Source: Silvimonas sp. JCM 19000 (GTDB lineage Bacteria; Pseudomonadota; Gammaproteobacteria; Burkholderiales; Chitinibacteraceae). From it: 15,813 nt of DNA. The notes below the pieces were generated by a model. That model saw only the letters and a list, made by a program, of their open reading frames with translations. It had not been told where the DNA came from and ran no database searches. This document shows, piece by piece, positions 1 through 8,775 of the stretch (positions are counted from its first letter, which is position 1; every line of letters begins with the position of its first letter). The stretch is taken from assembly GCA_001313065.1 (NCBI GenBank), contig BBFD01000064.1:1-15813 (forward strand). Reading direction: 5' to 3'. Made by a program: the position numbers and the translations under genes.

Positions 1-2162
1 TTCGCCCACGGCCATGCGGCCCGAAGCGGGTGCGTTGATCAGCGCCACCGGCGTGCGTTCGCCCATGCTCATGCTTCGCCCAGCACGGTGTCGTAACCCA
101 TGGTGGTGACGGCCACGTCGGCCACCGGAACCTGCCACGGACCCACCATCTGGTCGCGCACGGTCATGCCGCCCACCGAGCGGTCACCGATGGTGATCAA
201 AAAAAAGGATTTATTGGCCACGCTGGGCAGACGCAACACGCGGAAGGTGGCGTCTTTCACTTCGAGGTCGGACGTGTTGAACACCGGGCGTTCCACCGGC
301 TTGCGCGTCACATCACGCGTCATCTTGGGCGGTTTGCCCAGCAACACATTCATCGGCATATCGACCGGGCGATTGCCGAAGTGGTCATCTTCCACGATCA
401 GTTGTTTTTTCTGCGGTGGCATGGCCGACCACAGCAAACGGGCAACGCTCGCGTTCGCAGATGGCGGCAAAGTCATCAATCGAATCGGGCATGATCGCCA
501 GCACGTAGCGTTCTTGCGATTCGTTGGACCAGATTTCACGCGGGGCCATGCCGTGTTCTTCGATATGCACCTTGCGCAGGTGGAACACCGCGCCACGGTC
601 CGCGCCGTCCACCAGCTCGGGGAAGGCGTTGGAGATGCCGCCTGCGCCCACGTCATGGATAGACAGGATGGGGTTGTTGGCGCCCAGCTGCCAGCAGCGG
701 TCAATTACTTCTTGCGCGCGACGCTGGATTTCCGGGTTGCCACGCTGCACCGAATCAAAGTCGAGATCAGCTGCGTTGGCGCCAGTGGCCATCGAACTGG
801 CCGCACCGCCGCCCATGCCGATCAGCATGCCAGGGCCGCCAATCTGGATCAGCAACGCGCCATCGGGCAGATCGTTCTTGCCAATGTGGATGGCGCTGAT
901 ATTGCCGAGCCGCCCGCCAGCATGATGGGCTTGTGATAGCCGCGACGCTCGCCTTGCCAGGTTTCTTCAAAGGTACGGAAATAGCCGGCCAGGTTGGGGC
1001 GACCAAATTCGTTGTTGAACGCGGCCGCGCCGATCGGGCCTTCGATCATGATCTGCAGCGGCGACGCAATGCGTTCCGGCTTGCCGTATTGCTCGGTTTC
1101 CCACGCTGCAATGCGCCCGGAATATTGAGGTTGGACACGGTAAAGCCCGACAAACCCGCCTTGGGCTTGGAACCACGGCCGGTGGCGCCTTCATCACGGA
1201 TTTCGCCGCCGGAACCGGTGGCCGCGCCAGGGAAGGGCGAGATCGCGGTCGGGTGATTGTGCGTTTCCACCTTCATCAGAATGTGGGTGGATTGCTCAAC
1301 GTAGTTGTATTCGGCGCTGCCCGGCTGCGGAAAGAAGCGGCCAATAGTGGCGCCTTCAATCACCGACGAGTTGTCGTTGTAGGCCACCACGGTGCCTTCC
1401 GGATGCGCCTTGTGCGTTTCGCGGATCATGCCAAACAGCGAATACGGCTGTTCTTCGCCATCAATGACAAAGTCAGCGTTAAAAAATCTTGTGACGGCAA
1501 TGTTCCGAGTTGGCCTGGGCAAACATGGTCAGTTCAACGTCGGTGGGATTGCGGCCCAGCTTTTTTTATAGTTTTCGACCAGGTAATCGATTTCGTCATC
1601 CGACAGGGCAAAACCGCTGTCGATATTGGCCTTGGCCAAGGCCTCGCGCCCACCGGCCAGGATATCGACACTGGACAGTTCGCGCGGCGCGTAGTGGTGG
1701 AACATGTCCTGGCAGGCATCCAGCGATTCGAACACCTGTTCGGTCATGCGGTCATGCACCAGCGGCAGCAGCGCGGCTTTTTTTTCCGCGTCGGACAGCG
1801 GCTGGCCGTCTTTGCTGGCGTACACGGCAATGCCGCGTTCGATGCGGGTGATTTTTTTTCCAGACCACAGTGATGCAGGATGTCACTGGCTTTGGAGGAC
1901 CACGGCGAGATGGTGCCCAGACGCGGTAGCACCAGCAGCAGAGTGCCCACGGCGCGTCGGTTTGCGCCGGTTCGCCGTAATGCAGCACGCGCGCCAGCGT
2001 ATCTTGCTCGGCGGCATCCAGCGGCTGTGTGGTTTCGGCAAAGTGCCAGAATTCGGCGTAGATCGCTGCTTTGATCCCTTGTTCGGCCAGCGCGGCCTGG
2101 AGTTTTTCGACGCGGAACGCAGAAAGCGCGGTGCCGCCGCGCAGCTTGAGGACATCAGCCAT
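1..2162 (-). CDS. purL: Phosphoribosylformylglycinamidine synthase, N-terminal ~720 residues (3' end off the left edge; frameshifted in this sequence)
   Basis: PurL carries out the fourth step of purine synthesis, converting FGAR plus glutamine and ATP to FGAM in the cytoplasm. Read right to left with frame corrections, the protein starts [16 protein letters not shown] and shows FGAM-synthase signatures in order: [109 protein letters not shown] and [18 protein letters not shown]. The glutaminase domain lies beyond the edge. The start ATG (2160-2162) gives the family-typical N-terminus. The frame is broken by A/T-run insertions near 405-410, 1481-1486, 1561-1567 and 1852-1859, and by single missing G/C bases near 74, 909, 1104 and 1946. 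Runs at 199-206 and 1778-1785 probably add whole codons. Since purL is essential for purine synthesis and the frame can be recovered throughout, sequence error is more likely than a pseudogene. Confidence 0.95.
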
Positions 2163-2201
2163 GTGTAGGGTCCGGATTTGGCAGAGGTAAACGGAGGCGT
2201 A

Positions 2202-2207
2202 ATTGTA
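2202..2207 (-). promoter_or_regulatory. purL: Possible -10 box for purL
   Basis: The minus strand reads TACAAT here, a five-of-six match to the sigma-70 -10 consensus, about 40 bases before the purL start codon. No convincing -35 hexamer lies 16-18 bases upstream. The position is reasonable for the purL promoter but the call rests on one hexamer. Confidence 0.3.
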
Positions 2208-2483
2208 CCGAAAATGCGTGCTTTGCGGCTGTCCGATTGGCCTGCGTTTGGCCCCAACTGACGCCCGCATCACGCTTTTGCAATCAGATTTGTATCAAAC
2301 CGCCGATCCAGGCAAAAAAAACCACGCCTAGGGTGTTTCTACTAGGCAATAAGAAAATGCTGATGCAGCATCTGTCCGGGCGGCATGCCAAAAAGACTTT
2401 GCTGTGATTGCCCGGATCGAATCACAAGCCCGCACAAAGGCCTACGCTACACCCACAACACGGCCACCCAAAGGCCGGAGAAC

Positions 2484-2635
2484 CCCATAGGGTGGGTCAA
2501 GACCCACCAATCAAAGCCGCCTGCAAAAGCCAGTTGCTTTGCTTACCGCCTGGTTGGTCGGTTTAGCCGCTGCCGCGCTGAGGTCGCGCACTTGGCGAAC
2601 CACTTTGGCTGGTGGGTCTTGACCCACCCTATGGG
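2484..2635. repeat. 152-bp inverted-repeat element (MITE/BIME-like) with perfect 26-bp arms
   Basis: Bases 2484-2509 and 2610-2635 are exact reverse complements over 26 bp, separated by a 100-bp centre. Each arm contains its own palindrome, GGTGGGTCAAGACCCACC at 2491-2508 and the equivalent at 2611-2628, so each arm can fold alone or the two can pair. A TAG precedes the palindrome on the left arm, resembling the tetranucleotide next to the hairpin in REP elements. No transposase gene and no clear target-site duplication are present. It could be a BIME-type pair of REP sequences, a miniature transposable element, or a structured RNA leader of the downstream gene. Confidence 0.75.
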
Positions 2636-2681
2636 TATCAGATTTTTTCAGGATTCAGGATTCGTCGAGGAAACAAACCAA

Positions 2682-5191
2682 ATGACCCGTCCCGCAGGTA
2701 GCCAGCTCAAGCTGACATGGCAAAACATCGGCAATCATGTCGATGGCGACAATTTCGAGTGCGAACTCACGCTGACCAATCATTCCGCCACGGCGCTGTC
2801 GGGCAATGACTGGGCAATCTATTTCAGCTTCTGCCGCAAAGTGCACCCCGATTCGGTGACGGGCGGCGTGGGCATCAAACATATCAACGGCGATCTGTGG
2901 CAACTGACGCCCACGGCCGACTTTGGCACGCTGGAACCGGGCGCCAGCCGCAAGATCACCTATCGCGGCATGTTCTGGGTGATCCAGAACACCGACGCCC
3001 CGCTCGGCTTTTATATCGTGTACGACGATGGCACCCCGGCCGCACACGCCTCGGCGATTGGGGACCCGGAAATCATCGCGTTTACCCGCCCGGAACAACG
3101 CAATCGCAACCTCAACGACAAAGTAACGCCGGTAACTGCCGCCAGCCGCTTTGACGACAACGCCATGCTCAGCCTGCTGCCCACAGCGCAAACCGGCCTG
3201 ATTACGCCCAAGCCGCTGTCGCTGACCAAGGGCCACGGCGAATTTCTGATCGACGCCGCCACGCTGATCGTGCATAGCGATGATCTGGCCGCCGAAGCCG
3301 CCTTTCTGCAACAAAGCCTGGCTGACCTGGGCGTGCGTCCGTCACGCGCCGCGGCCGGTGCGGGCATTACGCTGCAGATTGGCTCGGTTGAAGTCAAAGG
3401 CCACACCGGCGCGGCGGAAGAAGCTATCGCCTGGAAGTGACCAGCGCTGGCATCAGCATTACCGGCGCCAGCGCTGCCGGTGTGTTCAATGGCATTCAAA
3501 GCCTGCGCCAGTTGCTGCCGGTCAGTGCCTGGGTTAACCCCGCGCCGACGCTGGCCGTGCCCGCCGTCATCGTGGTCGACGCACCGCGCTTTGCTTATCG
3601 CGGCATGCATATCGATGTGGGCCGTAACTTCTCCAGCAAAGAAACCGTGTTGCGCCTGCTGGAAGTGATGGCGCTGTACAAGCTGAACAAATTCCACTTT
3701 CACATCACCGATGACGAAGGCTGGCGTATCGAGATTCCAACGCTGCCCGAACTGACCGAAATCGGCAGCCGCCGCGGTTTTACGCTGGACGAAACCGACC
3801 AGGTGGTGCCGAGCTTTGGCTCGGGCGCGGTGGCCGAAGGTTCGCACGGCACCGGCTTTTACACACGCGCTGACTTTATCGAAATCCTGCGCTTTGCTAC
3901 TGATCGCCATATCGAAGTCATCCCCGAAATCGACGTGCCGGGCCACGCCCGCGCCGCGATCAAGGCGATGAATACGCGCCATCAACGCCTGCTGGCGCAA
4001 GGCCGCGTCAACGAAGCCGAAGAATATTTGCTGGCTGATTTTGATGACGAATCAAAGTACGAATCGGTGCAGTTGTGGCACGACAATGTGATCTGCATCG
4101 GCCGCGAATCGGCGTATCGCTTTATCGAAACCGTGGTCAGCGACTTGCACGCCATGTTTGAAGAAGCGGGTGCGCCGTTCAAGGCCCTGCACACCGGTGG
4201 CGACGAGATTCCGCACGGCGCATGGGAAGGCAGCCCGATCTGCAAAGCGTTTATGGCCGAGCAAGGCTTTGAAACCATTCAGCAATTGCAGGATTACTTC
4301 CTCGGCCGTTTCCGCGACGTACTGCAACGGCATGGCCTGGCGGTGGCGGGTTGGGAAGAAATTGCGCTGATCAAGGAGCAGCAAGCCGACGGCAGCCACA
4401 AGCTGGCGCCGAACCCGAAATTTACCGACGCCAATTTCCGCCCGTATATCTGGAACAACGTGTGGGGCTGGGGCCAGGAAGATATCGCATACCAGCTGGC
4501 CAATGCGGGCTACAAGGTGGTGCTGAGCAACGTTACCGATCTGTACTTTGATCTGGCGTATGCCAAAGACCCGGAAGAGCCTGGCTATTACTGGGGCGGC
4601 TTTATCGAGACGCGTAAGCCGTTCTGGTTCTGCCCGCTGGATATTTACACCACGGCCACCACCAACCTGTTCGGGCATGACCTGGATCGGAAACAGCTCG
4701 ACGCCATGGCGCGGCTGACCGATACCGGCACGCAGAATGTGCTGGGTATCCAGGGCCAGCTGTGGGGTGAAAACGCACGTAATGCCGGTCGCGTGGAATA
4801 TCTGGCTTGCCCACGGATTATTGCGCTGGCCGAACGCGCCTGGGCGGCTGATCCGGGCTGGACCTTTATCGCCGATGCGGCCGCACGCAACGACAAGATG
4901 AACGCAGACTGGAACGAGTTTGCCAACCGCCTGGGCCAGCGCGATTTGGTGCGGCTGGATGGTTTCCTTGGCGGTTACGGCTATCGCATTCCGTTGCCGG
5001 GCGCCAAGCTGGACGGCGGCAAGCTGCACGCCAACGTCAGCGCCCCGGGCCTGACCGTGCGCTACACCACCGATGGCAGCGAGCCGACGGTGTTCAGCGC
5101 GATTTACGGCGAACCGGTTGCGGTAAAAGGCGAGATCAAGCTGGCCACGTTTAACAGCACCGGCCGCAAGAGCCGCACCGTGACGGTTTAA
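2682..5191 (+). CDS. Beta-N-acetylhexosaminidase (chitobiase, GH20), about 836 residues after one frame correction
   Basis: Removes terminal GlcNAc from chitobiose and other chito-oligosaccharides, the last hydrolytic step of chitin breakdown. Domain order matches Serratia-type chitobiases: an N-terminal carbohydrate-binding-like domain (about residues 1-160, with LTWQNIGNHVDGDNFECEL and WAIYFSFCR), the GH20b domain, the TIM barrel from about residue 305 (RGMHIDVGRNF, HFHITDDEGWR), and a C-terminal Ig-like domain (VRYTTDGSEPT). The catalytic pair is in HTGGDE (about D508-E509). The ATG at 2682 has GAGGA ten bases upstream and gives the family N-terminus. One missing base near 3424 splits the frame (..AAEEA | YRLEVTSAG..); restoring it gives one continuous protein. 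No signal peptide is visible, unlike many periplasmic or lipoprotein chitobiases, so it may act on imported disaccharide in the cytoplasm. It is bracketed by inverted-repeat elements. Confidence 0.95.
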
Positions 5192-5212
5192 GCAGCGCTA
5201 TCGAAACGAACG

Positions 5213-5334
5213 GTAGGGTGCGTTACCCGCAGGCAACGCACATTTCGGTTACCGTGGACGCTGGATGGCCCCTAACGGGGCCAGGGCCTTCGGCCCCAAA
5301 ATGTGCGTTGCCCCTACGGGGTAACGCACCCTAC
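5213..5334. repeat. REP/BIME-like inverted-repeat element between convergent genes
   Basis: The left arm 5213-5245 and right arm 5299-5334 are inverted copies sharing GTAGGGTGCGTTACCC (16 bp) and CAACGCACATTT (12 bp), differing only in the few loop bases between. Each arm folds as GTGCGTT/AACGCAC. Each begins with GTAG, which is the tetranucleotide recognised beside REP hairpins by REP-associated tyrosine transposases (established for that family). The centre holds two more hairpins, GGCCCCTAACGGGGCC and GGGCCTTCGGCCC. Lying 21 bp after the hexosaminidase stop and 3 bp before the amylase stop, it probably also ends transcription from both sides. Confidence 0.8.
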
Positions 5335-5337
5335 GTT

Positions 5338-6942
5338 TTATTGCACGCGTTGCAACACCAGCGCTTGTTGCGGCACCAGTTTGACGGTGTCGCCCGTCAC
5401 GGCTTGCGATAAGGCGCTGCTGCTGAACAGCGGCGCCCATTGCTTGCCGGCCAGATCGCCCTTCAGCGCAAACTCAGCCGGTTTGCGGCTGTAGTTCAGC
5501 AGCACCAGCACTTGCTTGCCGTCTTTCTCCCGCACATACGCCATCACCGCGTCGTCTTCTTCGCTCAACACGCGCAGGCTGCCGGTCTGCAATGCCACTT
5601 GATTACGGCGCAAGGCGATCAGGCTGCGATAGGTTTCCAGCAACGACCCCGGCTGCCCGGCCTCGGCGGCCACATTGCGCCGCTGATAATCATTGCCCAA
5701 CGCGCGGAACGGTTTGACCTTGGAGAACCCGGCAAACGCGCTGCCATCCCATGCCATCGGGCCACGCAAACGCTGGTCATCGTATTGCACCGGTTCGCTA
5801 AAGGTCTGACCGATTTCTTCGCCGTAATACAAAAACGGAATACCGGGCAAGGTTAATAGCGTGGCGGCCGCCAGTTTATAAGCGCCCGGATCATCGCCCA
5901 ATTGCTGACCAATGCGCGCGCCCGCAAAGCTATCGTGATTGGACAAAAAACGTGGCCATGCGCGGCATGGGTTTTTTTGTTTTAGATAGTCATACAGCGG
6001 GCCCATAGAACGGCCCATCTGCACGCTTTTAATAATTGAAGTCTGCAAGCCAAAGGCAAAAGCACTGCCCGCCGAATCGCTGGCCGAAAACTCCGCCGGT
6101 GCGCTTGGCACTTCGGCCACCATATAACGCTTGCCGTACTGATTAAGCAGATCGCGAATCTTGCGCATGATGGCGTGATTCTCCGGCTGGTTTTCCCACA
6201 GATTGGGGCCGTTTTCAACCAAAGCGCCCACGGCATCAAAGCGGAAACCATCCACGCCGCGATTCATCCAGAAACGCAGATTGTCCAGATGGAATTCCAG
6301 TACCTGCGGATTGCGGAAATTAAAGTCCGGCATGATGCTGGCAAAGGCGCCGTAGTAATAACCGCTTTTGCCGGCGTACCAAGGTCCCCGCCATAAGTCA
6401 CCCAGCCTTTGGGCTTTTTTATCACTCCACACATACCAGTTGCGCCATGGCGAGGCCGGATCGCTATTAGCGGCGGTAAACAGCGGATGTATATCCGAGC
6501 TGTGATTGATGACGTAATCCAGAATCACGCCTATGCCACGCTTGTGCGCTTCGGCGACAAAGTGGTCGAAATCGGCCAGCGTGCCGTAATCGTGTTCGAT
6601 ATCGCGGTAATTGGTCACCGCATAACCGTGGTCATGATCGGAGCTTTGATAGATCGGCAATAACCACACGCCGGTAATCCCCAGCGCTTGCAGATAATCC
6701 AGCCGTTGCGTCAGCCCTTTAAAGTCGCCTATGCCGTCGCCATTGCCGTCCTGATATGACCGCACCAGGATTTCCATAAACACGCCGCGCTGCTGCCAAT
6801 CAACCGGCAGGCCGCTGTCTTTAATCTGCACCGGCACCGCGCCAATATCAGCGGGGGCGGCGGGTTCTCCGGCAAACAGCGGGGCGCCGATCAGGGTGGT
6901 GGCCAGACCGGCCAGTTTCAGCTTGGTAAAGGGCGAACTCAT
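5338..6942 (-). CDS. Secreted alpha-amylase family protein (GH13), 534 residues
   Basis: Hydrolyses or rearranges alpha-1,4-glucans outside the cytoplasm. The frame is intact. The N-terminus has a signal peptide (basic and hydrophobic stretch, probable cleavage after PLFA near residue 24). The four GH13 regions are present: DYVINH (D142-H147), GFRFDAV (nucleophile D236), AEVPS (acid/base E278) and FLSNHD (H336-D337). DGNGDGIGDF near residue 65-74 is the usual N-terminal barrel motif of the oligo-1,6-glucosidase/alpha-amylase branch, and the C-terminal beta domain (VLVLLNYS) follows. The start is ATG 6940-6942, preceded by AGGAG eight bases away; a TTG just upstream is less likely. Runs of A/T here are in frame. 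The exact specificity (alpha-amylase, trehalose synthase-like, glucosidase) cannot be read from sequence alone. Confidence 0.9.
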   Translation of the reverse strand: MSSPFTKLKLAGLATTLIGAPLFAGEPAAPADIGAVPVQIKDSGLPVDWQQRGVFMEILVRSYQDGNGDGIGDFKGLTQRLDYLQALGITGVWLLPIYQSSDHDHGYAVTNYRDIEHDYGTLADFDHFVAEAHKRGIGVILDYVINHSSDIHPLFTAANSDPASPWRNWYVWSDKKAQRLGDLWRGPWYAGKSGYYYGAFASIMPDFNFRNPQVLEFHLDNLRFWMNRGVDGFRFDAVGALVENGPNLWENQPENHAIMRKIRDLLNQYGKRYMVAEVPSAPAEFSASDSAGSAFAFGLQTSIIKSVQMGRSMGPLYDYLKQKNPCRAWPRFLSNHDSFAGARIGQQLGDDPGAYKLAAATLLTLPGIPFLYYGEEIGQTFSEPVQYDDQRLRGPMAWDGSAFAGFSKVKPFRALGNDYQRRNVAAEAGQPGSLLETYRSLIALRRNQVALQTGSLRVLSEEDDAVMAYVREKDGKQVLVLLNYSRKPAEFALKGDLAGKQWAPLFSSSALSQAVTGDTVKLVPQQALVLQRVQ

Positions 6943-7106
6943 CAAAAAGTCTCCTGCGTTGCGCGCAGCATAGTCTCAAACCGTTTTGAATGCTTATAAG
7001 GCCTATCCCGGAGGACCGATATGCGCCAATCGCCGACACGCCACGCGCGCAATCCAGGCTAAAGTCAGGGCCAGCTTTTAAAAAAACACCTTGCGGAACC
7101 CCGACG
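6943..7106. other. Divergent intergenic region amylase / glutathione S-transferase
   Basis: These 164 bp must hold the promoters of both genes. I see no sigma-70 promoter with two good hexamers on either strand. The amylase Shine-Dalgarno (AGGAG on the minus strand) is at its left end, and a short ORF with a strong Shine-Dalgarno sits in its right half. Confidence 0.5.
7021..7062 (+). CDS. Possible 13-codon leader ORF upstream of gst
   Basis: An ATG at 7021 follows GGAGG (7010-7014) with ideal six-base spacing and opens 13 codons (MRQSPTRHARNPG) ending TAA. Its ribosome-binding site is much better than that of the glutathione S-transferase 45 bp downstream. The peptide is arginine-rich. It may be a leader peptide, or a chance ORF. 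Nothing else supports it, so it is a weak call. Confidence 0.25.
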   Translation: MRQSPTRHARNPG

Positions 7107-7794
7107 ATGATAACCGTGCATCACCTCAACAATTCGCGCTCGCAGCGCGTGTTATGGCTGCTGGAAGAACTGGGCGTGCAATACGAAATCGTGCGTTATC
7201 AGCGCGATGCCAAAACCATGCTGGCGCCGCCCGAATTGCGCGCGATTCATCCGCTGGGCAAATCGCCGGTGATTACCGATGACCGTGATGGCGCACCGGT
7301 GGTGATTGCCGAATCGGGTGCCATCATCGAATACCTGCTGGATAACTATGGCGAAGGCTGGTTGCGTCCGGCCAGCAATACGCCGGAACGGCTGCGCTTT
7401 ACCTATTGGCTGCACTATGCCGAGGGCTCGATCATGCCGCTCCTGGTCATGAGCCTGGTCTTCAACAAGATGCCGGAACAACCGATGCCGTTCTTTATCC
7501 GGCCGGTGGTGCGCGGTATTGCCAGCAAGGTCAAAGCGGTGTTTTTTTAGGGCCGCAACTTAAAACGCATCTGGCGTTTATTGAGGGCGAATTAAACAAG
7601 AGCACCTGGTTTGCCGGAGAAGAATTCTCGGGGGCGGATATCCAGATGAGTTTTGCCATGGAAGCGGCCAATGCGCGCAGCGGCTTCAGCAAATATCCCA
7701 AAGCCCAAGCATGGCTGGAGCGGATCCATGCTCGCCCCGCCTATGCGCGCGCCTGGAGAAAGGCGGACCTTTCTCGCTGGGCGATCCGGCTTGA
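7107..7794 (+). CDS. Glutathione S-transferase, about 228 residues after frame correction
   Basis: A cytoplasmic GST that would conjugate glutathione to electrophiles or reduce peroxides. The N-terminal thioredoxin fold is clear: MITVHHLNNSRSQRVLWLLE, then the cis-proline region HPLGKSPVITD and the glutathione-binding pair ES in VIAESGAIIEYLL. The C-terminal helical domain follows (ADIQMSFAMEAANARSG, YPKAQAWLERIHARPAY). The frame breaks at the T7 run 7542-7548 (expected VFLGPQLKTHL, run two bases too long) and near 7752 where one C is missing (expected ARALEKGGPFSLGDPA). With both repaired the gene is 687 bp including stop. It converges on ispF with 17 bp between stops. Substrate unknown. Confidence 0.88.
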
Positions 7795-7811
7795 TCAGAT
7801 TGATCTACTGA

Positions 7812-8287
7812 TCAGACGGGCAACAACAAACAGACGGCCTGGGCTTCGACGGCTTCGGATAGGCCGACCGGGCCCAGTTTTTTTCGTAGGTTTTGGCTTT
7901 AACGTTGACTTGATCGGCTGCAATCCCGAGGTCAGCCGCGATATTGGCCACCATGGCCGGAATATGCGGCGCCATTTTCGGGCGCTGAATCAGAATGCTG
8001 GCGTCGACATTGCCCACTTTCCAACCGGCCGCATTCACGCGCTTGACGGCCTCGCGCAATAACACGCGGCTGTCCGCGCCTTTGAATTCGGCGGCGGTAT
8101 CCGGAAAATGCCGGCCGATATCGCCCAGGCCTGCCGCGCCCAATACCGCATCCGTAATCGCGTGCAACAAGGCATCGGCATCCGAATGGCCCAGCAGGCC
8201 CAGCTCAAACGGAATGGTGACGCCGCCCAGGATCAGCAAGCGATCGGGCACCAGGCGGTGCACATCCCAGCCCTGACCTATGCGCAT
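7812..8287 (-). CDS. ispF: 2-C-methyl-D-erythritol 2,4-cyclodiphosphate synthase, 157 residues after frame correction
   Basis: IspF closes the cyclodiphosphate ring in the MEP isoprenoid pathway, following IspD and IspE. The N-terminus [12 protein letters not shown] carries the zinc-binding D8 and H10; [26 protein letters not shown] and [10 protein letters not shown] are further family motifs. The frame breaks at the T7 run 7878-7884 (A7 in the sense strand); removing two bases restores [20 protein letters not shown] and the normal short C-terminus ending CLLLPV. The start ATG (8285-8287) overlaps the end of msrC by ten bases, which suggests translational coupling. It is the last gene of the rnhA/dnaQ-ispD-msrC-ispF string. 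Confidence 0.95.
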
Positions 8288-8775
8288 GCCACGGCCTCGG
8301 TTTGCGTCACGATGGCGGCCACTTGCTCCAGCCATTCTTTATCGATGGCGTCGTAGGTGTTCAGCTCAATCGAATCGACATCCAGCACCGCGATCACCTT
8401 GCCGCTGGCGTCATGCAGCGGCACCACGATTTCGGAACGCGACAGCATGAGCACGCAATATGACCCGGAAAGGCGTCGACATCGGGCACCACTAGCGTTT
8501 CGTTACGCGCCCAAGCGCCGCCACACACACCCTTGCCATGCGCAATGCGCGTGCAGGCAATCGGCCCCTGGAACGGCCCGAGTACCAGTTCATCGCCCAC
8601 CACGCGATAAAAAACCGGTCCACAGCCAGCCAAAGGTTTGTTGCAATGCGGCCACGGCGTTGGCCATGCGCGCGATTTCGTCGTTTTCGCCGTCGAGCAG
8701 CGCGCGGATTTGCGGCACCAGCGCGGCGTATTTAGCGGCCTTGTCGCCGTTCTCAATAATCAGATTTTCAGCCAT
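8278..8775 (-). CDS. msrC: Free methionine-(R)-sulfoxide reductase (GAF-domain fRMsr), 165 residues after frame correction
   Basis: Reduces free L-methionine-(R)-S-oxide in the cytoplasm. The protein is a single GAF domain with the family hallmarks: [19 protein letters not shown], then [18 protein letters not shown] and GHIAC. The three cysteines fall at 74, 84 and 108, the same 10 and 24 residue spacing as the catalytic and resolving cysteines of E. coli fRMsr (84, 94, 118). [15 protein letters not shown] closes the domain. The frame breaks at the A6 run 8609-8614 (one base too many) and near 8448 (one base missing after IACS); after repair the gene is 498 bp. Its start overlaps the ispD stop by eight bases and its stop overlaps the ispF start by ten. 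Confidence 0.9.

Larger units (their letters stand above)
2163..2681. other. Divergent intergenic region between purL and the hexosaminidase gene
   Basis: This 519-bp stretch holds the purL upstream region on its left, a small inverted repeat GCCTAG/CTAGGC at 2326-2347 next to an A8 run at 2313-2320, the large inverted-repeat element at 2484-2635, and the hexosaminidase ribosome-binding site at its right end. A plus-strand frame stays open through it from 2385 into the hexosaminidase gene, but its translation shows no signal peptide or domain and crosses the repeat, so I treat it as non-coding. Confidence 0.7.

Noticed and set aside
100..936. Long plus-strand open frame (278 codons) opposite purL
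   Set aside because: It lies antisense to well-recognised PurL motifs, has no recognisable domain and reflects open antisense frames in G/C-rich coding DNA.
1..2162. purL as a decayed pseudogene, or genes relying on transcriptional slippage at A/T runs
   Set aside because: Indels of the same kind occur in eight other genes, including essential ispD and ispF, and G/C losses also occur where slippage at A/T runs could not act. Sequence error explains all at once.
2313..2347. Hairpin GCCTAG/CTAGGC next to an A8 run as a minus-strand terminator
   Set aside because: The stem is only 6 bp, four bases separate it from the T-run, and there is no minus-strand gene upstream for it to terminate.
2385..2681. 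N-terminal extension of the hexosaminidase from an ATG at 2385
   Set aside because: The extension crosses the inverted-repeat element, has no signal peptide or family similarity, and the ATG at 2682 has the good ribosome-binding site.
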